From: Dipteris shenzhenensis
Taxonomy: Eukaryota > Polypodiophyta > Polypodiopsida > Gleicheniales
Strand: one strand, 5' to 3'
Assembly (NCBI GenBank): GCA_047967505.1
Contig: CM106540.1
Length of the DNA stretch: 64,000 bases
The position numbers and the translations under genes are program-made. The notes beneath the pieces are model-generated. The model saw nothing but the letters and a program-made list of their open reading frames with translations. It did not search any database and was not told where the DNA came from. Position 1 is the stretch's first letter. Every line of letters starts with the position of its first letter. Shown piece after piece: positions 1 through 11,188 of this stretch.

Positions 1-1216
1 TTAACTGCCTCCCAATGCCTCTTTCCTGGATTAGCCATATACCGACTAACAACTCCCACTGCAAATGCAATGCCTGGTCTAGTAGCTATCATAGCGTACT
101 ACTGATGCATAAGGAACCTTGGCCATCATGGCCCTTTCCTCATCTGATTTGGGACTATCTGTATGACTCAGTTTCACATATGGAGGTAATGGAGTACTCA
201 CTGCCTTCCCCCCTTCCATATTGAAATGCTGCAATACTTTTGTAACATACTCCTTCTGTGAAAGCCAAAGGAGTTTCCTACTCCGATCATGCGTGATGCA
301 CATACCAATAATATGACCTACAAGTCCCAAATCCTTCATATCAAAGGCCTCATGCAACTTGGCCTTTAATGAATCTAGCTCATAAGTATTCTTGCTAGCC
401 AATAGCATATCATCCACATATAGTGCCAGGATTATCAGGCTATTATCCTTAGCCCTTTTAGTGTAGAGGCAGTGATCAATTTCACTCCGAAAACCCTGGG
501 ACCGTGAAAGCATCAAACTTTTGATACCATTGTTTAGGCGCTTGCTTAAGACCATAGAGACTCTTCTTCAGCTTGCAGACTAAATGCTCTTTGTCCTTTT
601 CTTCAAAGCCTTCCGGCTGCACCATGTAAATTTCCTCATGCAGAACCCCATGCAAGAAAGCTGTCTTGACATCCATCTGCATAAGCTCCATATCCTCTGA
701 TGCCACTAGTCTAAGCATGCATCTAAGTGTGGTCATCTTCACAACCGGAGAGAATATCTCATCAAACTCCACACCCTTCTCTTGCTTGAACCCTTTAGCG
801 ACCAAACGGGCCTTGTACCTAGGCACATCATCACCTGTGACCTTCGTCTTGTAGACCCATTTACATGGCAATGCTTTCTTTCCATGTGGCAAAGAAACCA
901 AGCCCCAAGTCTTATTCTTCATAAGTGAACTCATCTCTGATTGTAAAGCATACTCCCACTTGCATTGATCCTCGCGCATCATAGCCTCTCTATAGCAAGA
1001 AGGCTCCCCGCAATCAGTAAGCATCACATAGTCTACCCCTGGAACAAACCTATTAGGCGGTCTAGACACTCTAGATGATCTTCTCAAGGGCATTTCAGCT
1101 TGCTGTCCCACCTGCATATCAGCCACATTTGGCTCATCATTTCCACCGATAGATGATCCATCATCTACCCTTGATTGTATACCTATGGGAGTACTTGGTG
1201 GTACCATTTCTTGCAC
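1..1216 (-). pseudogene. copia A reverse transcriptase and start of RNase H
   Basis: Two overlapping frames (1216-482 and 555-79) carry the copia reverse transcriptase. The first has the conserved PCKWVYKTKV and FKQEKGVEFDE blocks and ends near QWYQKFDAF. The second holds the catalytic YVDDM motif at about 405-419 and the CSTPLPPYV-like tail. A frameshift near position 500 separates them. A second break near 85-95 lacks about 16 bases that element C has, and disrupts the junction to RNase H. The sequence at 1-78 is the conserved RPDIAFAVG-like and HWEAVK region. The enzyme would copy element RNA to DNA in virus-like particles; this copy cannot. Confidence 0.9.
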
Positions 1217-1270
1217 ATTTGGTGCATGGACAGCTTGCTATCTATCAACATATGCAGATGGATTCACATC

Positions 1271-2383
1271 CTAGAAAGTGACTCTCCTCATTTCAACATC
1301 CCTCATGGGTGGCTTATGTATCTTCTTCTCATTGAAGACTACATCATTTCTACATATGATCTTCTTTGCTTCTGGGTCCCAGAGACGATAGCCCATCTCT
1401 CCACTTTCACCATAACCCAGAAAGATGCATTTTCTAGACTTAGGATCTAGCTTCTTTCGAAGCTCTTTTGGCACATGTGCATATGCCTCACACCCAAATA
1501 TACGCAAATGAGAGTAAGAGGGCTTCTTGCCACTCCATGCCTCTTCAGGAATACCACCATCCAAACTCTTACTAGGTGATCTATTGATCACATGCATTGT
1601 AGTCTTCATTGCCTCAGCCGAAAAACCACCAGAAAGACTTGCATTGGAAAGCATGCATTGCAACCTTTCTTGAATGGTATGGTTCATCTTTTCTACAACT
1701 GGATTTTGCTCTAGAGTACGAGGGGGTGTGAGCTCCCTCTTAATCCAACGTGTATCATAGAAATGCTGAAAGTCATGAGAGAGATACTCTCCACCATTGT
1801 CAGTCCGTAGACATTTAAGCATTCTACCTGACTGATTCTCAACCAAGGCCAGCCATTTTTGAAATATCTGGAACACATCACTCTTCCGAGCTATAGCATA
1901 AGCCCACACTTTCCTAGTTGCATCATCAATGAATGTCACATAGTATTCAGCCCCGCCTAATGATCGTGTAGGCATGGGACCACATACGTCTAAATGCACC
2001 AAATCAAGCTTTTCAAACTCTTTCTTTCCCCTTATTTTATGGGCTGATTTAGTCTGCTTCCCATAGAGACAGTGCTCACAAAATTCAAAATCAGAGAAAC
2101 TCAAATGCGGTACATAACCCAAATGGCATAAGAGTTTCATTCCATTCTGGCTCATGTGCCCCAACCTGCAATGCCACACAGAAGTGCTTGGCTGATCAGT
2201 TATTGCAACAGCATGATCAAATACCCCTGATACATGTAAGGGATACAAAGTCCCACACTTGGCACCCCTGGCCAAAAGCATAGAGCCCTTCTGAATTTTC
2301 CAACTCTGAAAGCCAAAAGTGGTGTGAAAACCAGCATCATCTAGCTGACCCACTGAAATAAGACTCTTGGTCAACTTAGGCAC
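1271..2383 (-). pseudogene. copia A integrase with GAG-pre-integrase domain
   Basis: A 370-codon open frame. Near its start the GAG-pre-integrase zinc domain shows WHCRLGHMSQNG and FCEHCLYGK (an H-H-C-C pattern). The integrase core follows, with the first aspartate in DVCGPMPT, the second in TDNGGEY and a glutamate in VVEKMN, then FLGYGESGEMGYRLWDP at the C-terminal side. This is the longest intact domain of element A. Small indels relative to element B are visible around the second aspartate and third residue (TRWIKRELTPPRT). The role would be insertion of element cDNA. The protease-side end is frameshifted, so the polyprotein is broken. Confidence 0.92.
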
Positions 2384-2436
2384 ATGTCACATGTTTCAAA
2401 ATAAATGCAGACCCATTTGCAAAAGAAAACTTTATG

Positions 2437-2830
2437 TCACCTACTCCATGTCACATGCATAGTCATTTTCAAGATGCACACAACCTGTCTTTCCACTGTC
2501 ATAAGTGGAGAACCATTACCTATGGGAGTAACATGGAATGAAGCACCAGAATCCAAAATCCAATCCTGGGAATATGCATTAGCTGAAGTGGTAAGCAACT
2601 TTGTAGATAAACTAGACTTGAAGAGGATGTCATTGTCACTATCATTTGTGACTGCATTGATCTCCTCGATCTTCACTTTTCCCTTGTCCTCGCCACGACT
2701 CTCTTCCTTTTGATTTGCACCCCAATTTGCATTCTTTTTCTTATCCTTTTTCTCTCTTTTCAACTTGTAGCAATTCTTTTTCATATGGCCCTTCTTGCCA
2801 CAGTGGTAACACTTAATGTTCCGTGCCCTG
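2437..2830 (-). pseudogene. copia A gag zinc knuckle and aspartic protease
   Basis: Read on the minus strand from 2830. A CCHC zinc knuckle (CYHCGKKGHMKKNC) is followed by a lysine-rich linker (KREKKDKKK), an acidic stretch and the aspartic protease motif WILDSGASFHVTP, whose DSGA holds the catalytic aspartate. The knuckle binds element RNA; the protease cuts the Gag-Pol chain. The frame is lost after the protease at about 2437, before the integrase frame begins. Confidence 0.9.
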
Positions 2831-2856
2831 GATTTGCTACGAGACTTCCCTCTTTC

Positions 2857-3505
2857 TTAGGACTTCCCCCTGAACTGTGATCTACCCCTTTGCACATTTA
2901 AGGCTGTATCCTGCTTGTTGCCGTCCATAGACTTCCGTCTAATCTCATTGGCCAACAAGCTACCCACAACATCATCAAACTTCAGTACTCCACTAGGTGC
3001 AAAGTTACTGACAGCTGTACGAAAGGTATCCCATGAGGATGGCAATGAACATAAGAGAAATATTGCCTTAGTCTCCGCATCAAAATTCATCTGGGGAGCC
3101 TGAAGCTGGTTGAAAATAATATTGAATTCATTCAAGTGAGAAGCAATGGAGACCCCTTTCTTCATCTGCAGCCCAAACAACCTCTTCATGAGGTAAACTT
3201 TATTAGAGGTAGTTTCCTTCTCTTAAGTGGCACACAATTTCTTCCACAAATCTTCCATAGTCTGCTCATTTACTGCTGTGAAATAAACTGACTCTGCAAG
3301 ATGAATTCTAATAGTAGACTTTGCTAATGCATCCAACTCATTCCAATCATCCTCAGACATATTTGCAGTCAATCCCTGCCAAGGGTTTAATCTGCTTCTT
3401 TTGAATAAGCACATCCCTTATCTATTCTTTCCACAAAGAAAAGTTTGTCCCATCAAACTTTTTAATGTTGAAAAACTCCTTTTTAGACATGGAAGAGGAT
3501 GCCAT
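2857..3505 (-). pseudogene. copia A gag (UBN2-type)
   Basis: The likely Gag start codon is at 3505-3503, giving MASSSMSKKEFFNIKKFDGT. The W-K-E stretch that follows meets an in-frame TAG where element B reads CAG (Gln). The rest lies in two frames (3414-3223 and 3189-2857), broken by a stop where the other copies read a tyrosine codon in CATYEKE. The UBN2 Gag body is recognisable by LWKKLCAT, YLMKRLF and LCSLPSSWDTFRTA. Gag would form the particle shell. Confidence 0.85.
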
Positions 3506-4208
3506 GATGCAAATAAAGCAAAATCCCAAATGCTAGTGCTTATAAGAGAGAATCACACCAAATACCAGGTGCACCCCAATGTGTATGCCACAACAGACTG
3601 AAATATCACCAAAACTCAAAGCTCAAAGCATCAAAAGATGCAGTTGACTCATGTGCATGTACTATGCATCCATATGAGCAAATCTGGCCCAAAAGAAAAT
3701 ACCAACTGCAATGGCAATCCAAAATGCCAATAGGTGCCAAATGGCTCAAGCATAAAAACCGTCCATGGGCATATGCATTAATAATATCTCATCCAAGAGA
3801 GCATAACACTATCACTGCATCACCTACAATGTGGCAAAGCTGTCCCTCAGCATGAAATAGCATCCATGTGCAAAGTGTCCATAAAAATAGCATCCCACAA
3901 GGCAATCTAGGCCTATCAGCGCATCCAATAAGGATCGCAATGCATCCAAATGGCCTATAAATCATCCACTGCAACCCAATGCACACCACGAATGAGCGCA
4001 CATGGCTCAAACTGTAACCAGAGTGATCTGCATAAGGTATGCTCCAGAAATCATAGTCCCACGAAAAAGACCGCTACTGAAAATAGAACCTGAGATGCCT
4101 CAAAACATGGGCGCCATTGCATAATCGGACTCAGCAAGAAAATTTGCAAATATCTCTCTTCTGCCAGAACTCCAAAATCCCAACCGATGAGTGAGAAATG
4201 GGAATCAA
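3506..4208 (-). other. copia A untranslated leader (partial)
   Basis: This stretch is the reverse complement of 29605-30317 in element C, with many substitutions. It is the part of the retrotransposon leader closest to gag. Chance ORFs in it occur in both copies but have no stable start and no recognised domain. The leader stops at about 4208, where similarity to element C is lost. Confidence 0.75.
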
Positions 4209-4320
4209 CACTTATCCACTGACATCCATGATGCATGCATACATGCATACATATGTACGTATGTGCATGTGTGTATATGTAGGTATGTACGTGCACGCGC
4301 ACGCACACACACACACACAT
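4209..4320. repeat. mixed CA/TG and ATGCATAC microsatellite
   Basis: An alternating purine-pyrimidine stretch: repeated CATACATGCATAC-like units, then TATGTACG-like units, ending in a pure CA run at about 4303-4318. It sits at the truncation point of copia element A. Such tracts can adopt Z-DNA and are frequent breakpoints. Confidence 0.85.
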
Positions 4321-6528
4321 ATCCCCTTGGAGATCATGTTGTCCTCCAGTTGATGGTTGGGTGATGATGTGTATTCTTGAACACTAGAAGCATTTATACT
4401 TAATGGGAAAGTTTTGCATTTATTAGACTTTTATGGTAGACTAGCCCACATATGTTATTTGTAATGTAAGTTTTTTACCCCTTAGCATTTATTAATATGG
4501 GAACTTGATATAACCCTTGGGGCCCTTGCAACCTTTAGGAGGGCATAAGGGAGGTACTCCTATAAACATTGGACTGACCAATGGATTGCAAATTTTTGCA
4601 ATTACTATTGTTAGACAACAGTTGCATATAAACACTCTATATATTAGTAGTTATATATAAAGATATAAAGGATTACTAATAGCTTTTTCCTATATAAGCC
4701 CAAGGAAAGGGAGTTGTTCTCTAAATATATAGCGAGGTATGAATATATGTATATTCATATGTGATTGGAGGAGATTTGACTATGACAGTCCTTGAACCCC
4801 ACACCATAGGAATCATCATGAATTTGGCCTCCTTTATGACTAAATACATATGCTATGGTTGGATTTACTGGCATGACAAATGTTATCATGGTTTGGTACT
4901 AGCAGTGGGAAGTACAAGTACAAGAAATCTTTAAAAAGAGATCTCATGGGTGTATGGTTATAGAGGAAGTGGCTGTCACACTGAGTCCACTCAAGCAAGA
5001 AGACACAAGGCTTTGGAATCGACAATAGGATCACTCTCTATAGATTGTGTGCTCATTGTTCCTCGTGATCGAAGCTATACTCATTACAAGGGCTCCTAAG
5101 CTCTATCCCCTGAAGGAGACCCCTTTACACACTTTCTACATGCTTTGGAGCATGGACTACTAGCAGCGCAGAAGAAGCTTTGATGTACCACATTAGTAGG
5201 CACTAGAGCACTTCACTTTGGTTTATCTCTTACAGTGGCTCAATGGCGCTACTGCTATAATGAAAGAAACATTATCCACAAGATTGTAGGACTTCAATGA
5301 TCTACTAGGCCTTACGCATCTCAGGTAACATGATGGCCTACATTTGTTAGCACTGTCATTTTGGAAGTACCTTGAGAAGAGTCTATAACTGCTTGAGCAG
5401 AACATCGATATTGTCCTCCTCACTTGAAGGCTCGGGAGAAGGCCGCTCGTAAATAGAGGAAGAAGGATTGCGGCAATAGCGGCTCAAGCAAGAGAATACG
5501 TTGCCCATAGTGGGAAGGCATGCAAAAGCTCGAAAGTGTACAAAATGGAGGGTGCTTGGTATGCATTTCCTACCATATCTTTGTAGTTGCTGGAAGGATT
5601 GAGCAACAGGATGAGTCTTGGGACCCTGCTCTGATTTTTCCCTAGGGACTCAACTTTCTAAAAATCCTACTTATAAGCCCCATGCACAATGTGTGTTTGA
5701 CCGGACTTGGCATTTGCTAATCATAGCGTGAGGAAGATTGTTGCTTCACTTGCAATATATACCTCCTCTATATGCACTAGTCTGCCATTCTCCTTTGCCT
5801 GATACTTCGACTCTTGCTTTATAGCATGCTCACGGAAATACGTAGTGTTCTTCCAGATTTTTAGAGCTCATTGAACCAGAGATTTTCTCTGTTTCGCTTA
5901 CGGTTACACGAGTGCCTTTTAGGCCATACAGTTGAGCCTTATAGTTGCTTGGAGCTTTGACACAACGATATGTTTAACTAATTGGGTTGGGATATGCTTC
6001 TAGGGACCAAAAGCTATAATCGGCTATACATGGAGTCTTTTCTTTATAGAAGATATATTTTGATGCCCAAAGCCACTCCATAAAGATTCCTCCACAACTC
6101 TTTTGTCTAATGGCAAGCTTCCTTAATTTAGTAAGACTATTATGTAGATTATAACATTATATGGTAATACATGAGTGATGCGGTAGTATGGACATGAGAC
6201 TATAACATAGAACATTATTTTACCAAGATTGAAATAGATTGTCTATGGAAAAGGTTTATGGGACACTACCAAAAGTATAGTATGGAGGGAACTCTTTAAT
6301 ATATTAGACACTGAAGTCTCAAAATTTCCTAGGTCCTATTAGTCACTAAAAGGAGACTAGACCCAGTGTGTTTATTGACTCTCGATTGATGGCTTTAGAG
6401 GGAACACTAATGAACCATATAAGATTTCCCTACTTTGGAGATTTCCATATACATCTTTCTCTAATTGGAAATGAAAATTATAACAGGTTTCTCGTGAATG
6501 GTCTAAGAGATAATAATAAGGGAGAGTC
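4321..6528. other. gene-free interval of about 2.2 kb
   Basis: AT-rich sequence between copia elements A and B. Only short open frames (under 85 codons) exist, with no recognisable domain, and the stretch 4600-4760 is rich in TATA-like words. I looked for retroelement motifs and found none I could defend. It may be very old, unrecognisable repeat sequence. Confidence 0.6.
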
Positions 6529-6629
6529 TGTGGGGGTTAAAGGCCATTGTACCTTAACCCCGGTTATGTACAATACTCAAACACACACACACACACATAT
6601 ATATATATATGGATGAAATAGAAGATTAG
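6529..6629 (+). repeat. partial 5' LTR of copia B
   Basis: Starts TGTGGGGGTTAAAGG, matching the 5' LTR of element C (28682 onward) through GGTTATGTACAATACTC. It then has an expanded (CA)n(TA)n microsatellite (about 6580-6610) and ends at GAAGATTAG, where the inverted block joins. The microsatellite is much longer than in element C, so it lies inside the LTR and varies between copies. Confidence 0.85.
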
Positions 6630-7585
6630 AGCTCAAACAACCTCTTCATGAGGTAAACTTTATTAGAGGTAGTTTCCTTCTCATAAGTGGCACACAATTT
6701 CTTCCACAAATCTTCTGTAGTCTGCTCATTTACTACTGTGAAATAAACTGACTCTGCAAGATGAAGTCTAATAGTAGACTTTGCTAATGCATCCAACTCA
6801 TTCCAATCATCCTCAGACATATCTGTAGACTTATCTTCAATCCTTGCCAAGGGTTTAATTTGCTTCTTTTGAATAAGCACATCCCTTATGAGTCCCTTAT
6901 CTGTTCTTTCCAGAAAGAAAAGTTTGTCCCATCAAACTTTTTAATACTGAAAAGCTCCTTTTCAGACATGGAAGAGGATGCCATGATGCAAATGAAACAA
7001 AATCCCAAATGCTAGTACCTACAAAAGAGAAATCACACCAAATACCAGGTGCACCCAATATGTTTGCTTTAATGAAGGATATTGTCACCAAAACTCAAGG
7101 CTCAAAGCATCAAAATGCATCTGACTCATGTGCATATACTATGCATCCATATGAGCAAATCTAGCCCAAAAGAAAATGTCAACCCACAATGACAAAAAAA
7201 TGGCAAATATAATGCTAATAAGAGCCAAATGCCTCAAGCATATACACCATCCATGGGCATAAGCATCAATAATGTCTCATCCAAAAGATCATAGCACAAC
7301 CTGTGCATCCACTGCAATATGTTAAAGCTATCCCTCAGCATAAAATAGCATCTGTGTGCTAAACATCCATCAATAAAGCATCCCACAAGGCAATTTGGGC
7401 CTATCAACACATCCAACAAGGATCACAATGCATCCAAATGGCCTGTAAAGCATCCACTGCAACCCAATGCAAACCAAAAATGAGCGCACATGGCTCAAAC
7501 TATAACTAGAGTGATCTGTATAAGGTATATCCAAGAAATCATGGCCTTACAGCAATGATCGCTAGTGAAAGTAGAACCTGGAGGC
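6630..7585 (-). pseudogene. copia B inverted gag N-terminus and leader
   Basis: On the minus strand this carries the same leader and Gag N-terminus as elements A and C. The frame at 6880-6626 shows MSEDDWNELDALAKST, LWKKLCATYEKET and YLMKRLFEL. The Gag start region lies near 6980. The leader part (about 6985-7585) is shared with element A but more diverged. The orientation is opposite to the LTR on its left and to gag-pol on its right. Confidence 0.88.
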
Positions 7586-7744
7586 CAACGATTCTGATTG
7601 CCTCCTCCACCTCTGGCTACTTCAGTGCTACATAGGCGGTCGCTATATGGTAGTGGAGGGTGTAGTCATGACCCTCGTAAGCAAAGCATGAGTGCACAAT
7701 GCATGCATCCAATTCTTGGAGCCATGTTTCTCAGAGTGGTGAGT
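7586..7744. other. unrelated filler at inversion junction
   Basis: About 160 bp with no match that I can see to elements A or C or elsewhere in the window. It sits between the end of the inverted leader and the resumption of gag on the plus strand. It could be captured DNA from a break repair event. Confidence 0.5.
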
Positions 7745-8447
7745 GCGAGATGAAGGGGTCTCCATTGCTTCTCACTTGAATGAATTCAATGTTATTTTCA
7801 GTCAGAGCTTCAGGCTCAGAAGATGAATTTTGATGCAGAGACTAAGGCAATATTTCTCTTATGTTCATTGCCATCCTCATGGGATACCTTCCGTACAGAT
7901 CAGTAACTCTGCATCTGGTGGAGTATTGAAGTTTGATGATGTGTGGGTAGCTTGTTGGCTGAGGAGATTAGAAGGAAGTCTATCGATGGCAACAAGTAGG
8001 ATGCAACCTTAAATGTGCAAAGGGGCAGATCACAGTTCAGGGGGGAAGTCCTAAGAAAGAGAAAAGTCTCGTAGCATTGAGTGTTACCACTGTGGCAAGA
8101 AGGGCCATATGAAAAAGGATTGCTACAAGCTGAAAAGAGAGCAAAAGTATAAGAAAAAGAATGCAAATTGGGGTGCAAATAAGAAGGAAGAGAGTCCAAG
8201 GGAGGACAAAGGAAAAATGAAGATCGAGGAGATTAATGCAGTCACTGATGATAGTGACAATGACATTCTCTTCATGTCTAATCTACCTGCAGACTTGCTC
8301 ACCACTTTAGATGATGCATATTTCCAAGATTGGATTTTGGATTCTGGTGCTTCATTCCATGTTACTCCCCATAGGGAATGCTTCTCACTTATGACAATAG
8401 AAAGACAGGTTGTGTGCATCTTGGAAATAACTATGCATGTGACATAG
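7745..8447 (+). pseudogene. copia B gag C-terminus, zinc knuckle, protease
   Basis: Resumes in Gag at GVSIASHLNEFN and continues through LCSLPSSWDTF, GVLKFDDV and the CCHC knuckle CYHCGKKGHMKKDC (about 8082-8126), then the protease motif WILDSGASFHVTPH (about 8329-8370). Frameshifts break the Gag body near 7900 and again around 8010-8080. The protease frame ends at 8447. Confidence 0.9.
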
Positions 8448-9447
8448 TGGGAGTAGGTGACAAAGTTTTCTTTTGCAAATGGGTTTGCATTTGTTTTAAA
8501 AAATGTGAGACATGCCTAAGTTGACCAAGAGTCTTATTTCAATGGTTCAGCTAGATGATGCTGGTTTTCAGACCACTTTTGGCTTTTAGAGTTGGAAAAT
8601 TGAGAAGGGCTCTATGATTTTGGCTAGGGGTGCCAAGTGTGGGACTTTTTATCCCTTACACGTATCAGGGGTGTCTGATCATGTTGTTGCCATAACCGAG
8701 CAACCAAGTACTTCTTTGTGGCATTGCAGGTTAGGGCACATGAGCCAGAATGGAATGAAACTCTTGTGCTGTTTGGGTTATGTACCGCATTTGAGTTTTT
8801 TTTATTTTGAATTTTGTGAGCACTGTCTCTATGGGAAGCATACTAAATCAGCCCATAAAAGAAGGGAAAAGAAAGAGCTTGAAAGGCTTGATTTAGTGCA
8901 TTCAGACGTATGTGGTCCCATGCCTACATGATCATTAGGCGGGGCTAAATACTATGTGACATTCATTGATGATACAACTAGGAAAGTGTGGGCTTATACT
9001 ATAGCTCGGAAGAGCGATGTGTTCCAAGTATTTCAAAAATGGTTGGCTTTGGCTGAAAATCAATTAGGTAGAATACTTAAATGCCTATGGACTGATAATG
9101 GTGGAGAGTATATCTCTCATGACTTTTAGCATTTCTGTGATACACGTGGGATTAAGAGGGAGCTCACATCCCCTTATACTCCAGAGCAGAATCCAGTTGC
9201 AGAACAGATGAACCGCACCATTCAAGAAAGGTTGCAATGTATGCTTTCCAATGCAAGTCTTTCTGGTGGTTTTTGGGTTGAGGCAATGAAGACTGCAGTG
9301 CATGTGATCAATAGATCACCTAGCATGAGTTTGGATGGTAGTATTCCTGAAAAGGCATTGAGTGGCAAGAAGCCCTCTTACTCTCATTTGCATATATTTG
9401 GGTGTGAGGCATATGCACATGTGCCAAAAGAGCTTCGAAGAAGCTAG
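8448..9447 (+). pseudogene. copia B GAG-pre-integrase and integrase
   Basis: The zinc domain shows WHCRLGHMSQNG and FCEHCLYGKHTKSAHK (8614-8931). The integrase core has DVCGPMPT, then a TGA where element C has CGG, TDNGGEY with the second aspartate, a TAG in place of CAG before HFCDTRG, and PVAEQMNRTIQE with the glutamate. The frame from 9208 continues to KELRRS and then shifts. The domain order and residues are typical of copia integrase, but the stops make it non-functional. Confidence 0.9.
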
Positions 9448-11188
9448 ATCCTAAGTCTAGGAAATGCATCTTTCTAGGTTATGGTGAAAGTGGAGAGATG
9501 GGCTATCGTCTCTAAGATCCAAAAGCAAAGAAAACCATACGAAGCCATGATGTGGTCTTCAATGAGAAGAAGATGCATAAGACACCCATGAGGGATGTGG
9601 AAATGAGGAGAATCACTTTCCAAGATGTGAATCCACCCACATATGTTGATAGATAGCAAGCTGTCCATGCATCGAATGTGTAGGAAATGATGCCACCAGG
9701 TACTCCCACAAGTATACAATCAAGGGCAGATGATGGATCATCTATTGCAATGATGAGCCAAATGTGGCTGATATGCAGGTGGGACAGCAAGCTGAAATGC
9801 CCTTGAGAAGAACATCTAGAGTGTCTAGATCGCCTGAGAGATTTGTTCCAGGGGTAGACTATGTGATGCTTACTGATTGCGGGGAGCCTTCTTGCTACAG
9901 AGAGGCTATGATGCACGAGGATCAGTACAAGTGGGAGTATGCTATGCAATTAGAGATGAGTTCACTCATAAAGAATAAGACTTGGGACTTGGTTTCTTTA
10001 CCACATGGAAAGAAAGCATTGCCATGTAAATGGGTCTACAAGATGAAGGTCACAGGTGATGATGTGCCTAAGTACAAGGCCCGTTTGGTTGCTAAAGGGT
10101 TCAAGTAAGAGAAGGGTGTGGACTTTGATGAGATATTCTCTCCGGTTGTGAAGATGACCACAATTAGATGTGTACTTGGACTTGTGGCAATAGAGGATAT
10201 GGAGCTTATGCAGATGGATGTCAAGACAGCTTTCTTGCATGGGATTTGCATGAGGAAATTTACATGATACAGCTAGAAGGCTTTGAAGAAAAGGGCAAAG
10301 AGCATTTGGTTTGCAAGCTGAAAAACAGTCTCTATGGCCTTAAGCAAGTGCCTAGCCTAATGGTATCACAAGTTTGATGCTTTCATTTGATCCTAGGGTT
10401 TCAAAAGAAGTGAGATTGATCACAGCCTCTACACTCAAAGGGCTCAAGATAATAGCCTGATACTCCTAGAACTTTATGTGGATGATATGTTATTGGCTAG
10501 CAAGAACACTTATGAGCTTGATGCATTGAAGGCCAAGTTGCATGAGGCCTTTGACATGAAAGATTTGGGACCTGCAGGTCATATTCTTGGTATGTGCATC
10601 ACGTGTGATCAGAGTAGGAAACTCCTTTGGCTTTCACAGAAGGAGTATGTTACAAAAGTGTTGCAGCATTTCAATATGGAAGGGGGGAAGGTAGTAAGTA
10701 CTCCATTGCCTCCATATGTGAAACTGAGTCAGGCAAATAGTCCCAAATCAGATGAGGAGAGGGCCATGATGGCCAAGGTTCTATATGCATTAGCGGTTGG
10801 GAGTCTTATGTATGCTATGATAGCTACTAGACCAGACATTGCATTTGCAGTGGGAGTTGTTAGCCGGTATATGGCTAATCCAAGAAAGAGACATTGGGAG
10901 GCAGTTAAGTGGATCATGAGGTACATAAAGGGAACCAACAAGGAGGTGTGTATCTGCTTTGGCAGAGGAGAGATGCGTGTATTTGGGTACTCAAATTCTG
11001 ACTATGCACGGCATGTGGATAGTAGGAGATCCACTTCTGGTTATGTGTTCACCTTTGCAGGTGGTGCAGTGTCATGGATGTCTCATGCACAGAAGTGCAT
11101 TGCTTTGTCTACCATAGAGGCCGAGTATGTTGCAGCCACAGAGGGTTGCAAGGAGTCTATATGGCTTGATCGGCTAGTGAGAGATTAA
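9448..11188 (+). pseudogene. copia B reverse transcriptase and RNase H (3' truncated)
   Basis: After the integrase C-terminal segment, with several stops (9514, 9654, 9680), the reverse transcriptase runs from about 9764: PCKWVYKMKV, a TAA after AKGFK where element C has CAA, FEEKGKEHLVCKL, and YVDDM at about 10472-10486. The last frame (10478-11188, 236 codons) holds the thumb/connection and RNase H start with DYARHVDSRRSTSGYVF and STIEAEYVAAT. The sequence stops matching copia at position 11188. Confidence 0.9.

Larger units (their letters stand above)
1..4208 (-). mobile_element. Ty1/copia retrotransposon A, partial
   Basis: The minus strand reads, in order, a 5' leader (4208-3506), gag, zinc knuckle, protease, integrase, reverse transcriptase and the start of RNase H. 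This order (integrase before reverse transcriptase) defines Ty1/copia. The element runs off the left edge of the window, so its RNase H end and 3' LTR are not seen. On the other side it stops within the leader: similarity to element C ends at about 4208, next to a TG/TA-rich microsatellite, and no LTR or primer binding site follows. Several frameshifts and stops separate the domains, so it is a dead copy. Gag style suggests the Tork/Tnt1-like lineage (inference). Confidence 0.93.
6529..11188 (+). mobile_element. Ty1/copia retrotransposon B, internally inverted and 3' truncated
   Basis: A plus-strand 5' LTR start (6529-6629) is followed by a minus-strand block with gag N-terminus plus leader (6630 to about 7585), about 160 bp of unrelated sequence, and then plus-strand gag-pol from about 7745 to 11188. 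The minus block stops inside Gag at the residues KRLFEL, and the plus block resumes at the adjacent residues (MKGVSIA), so one element with an inverted segment is the simplest reading. It ends abruptly within RNase H at LDRLVRD. No 3' LTR follows. Confidence 0.9.

Noticed and set aside
5400-6200. Possible old retroelement or gene remnant between copia A and B
   Set aside because: Some short peptide-like stretches looked protein-like, but I could not match any motif with confidence.
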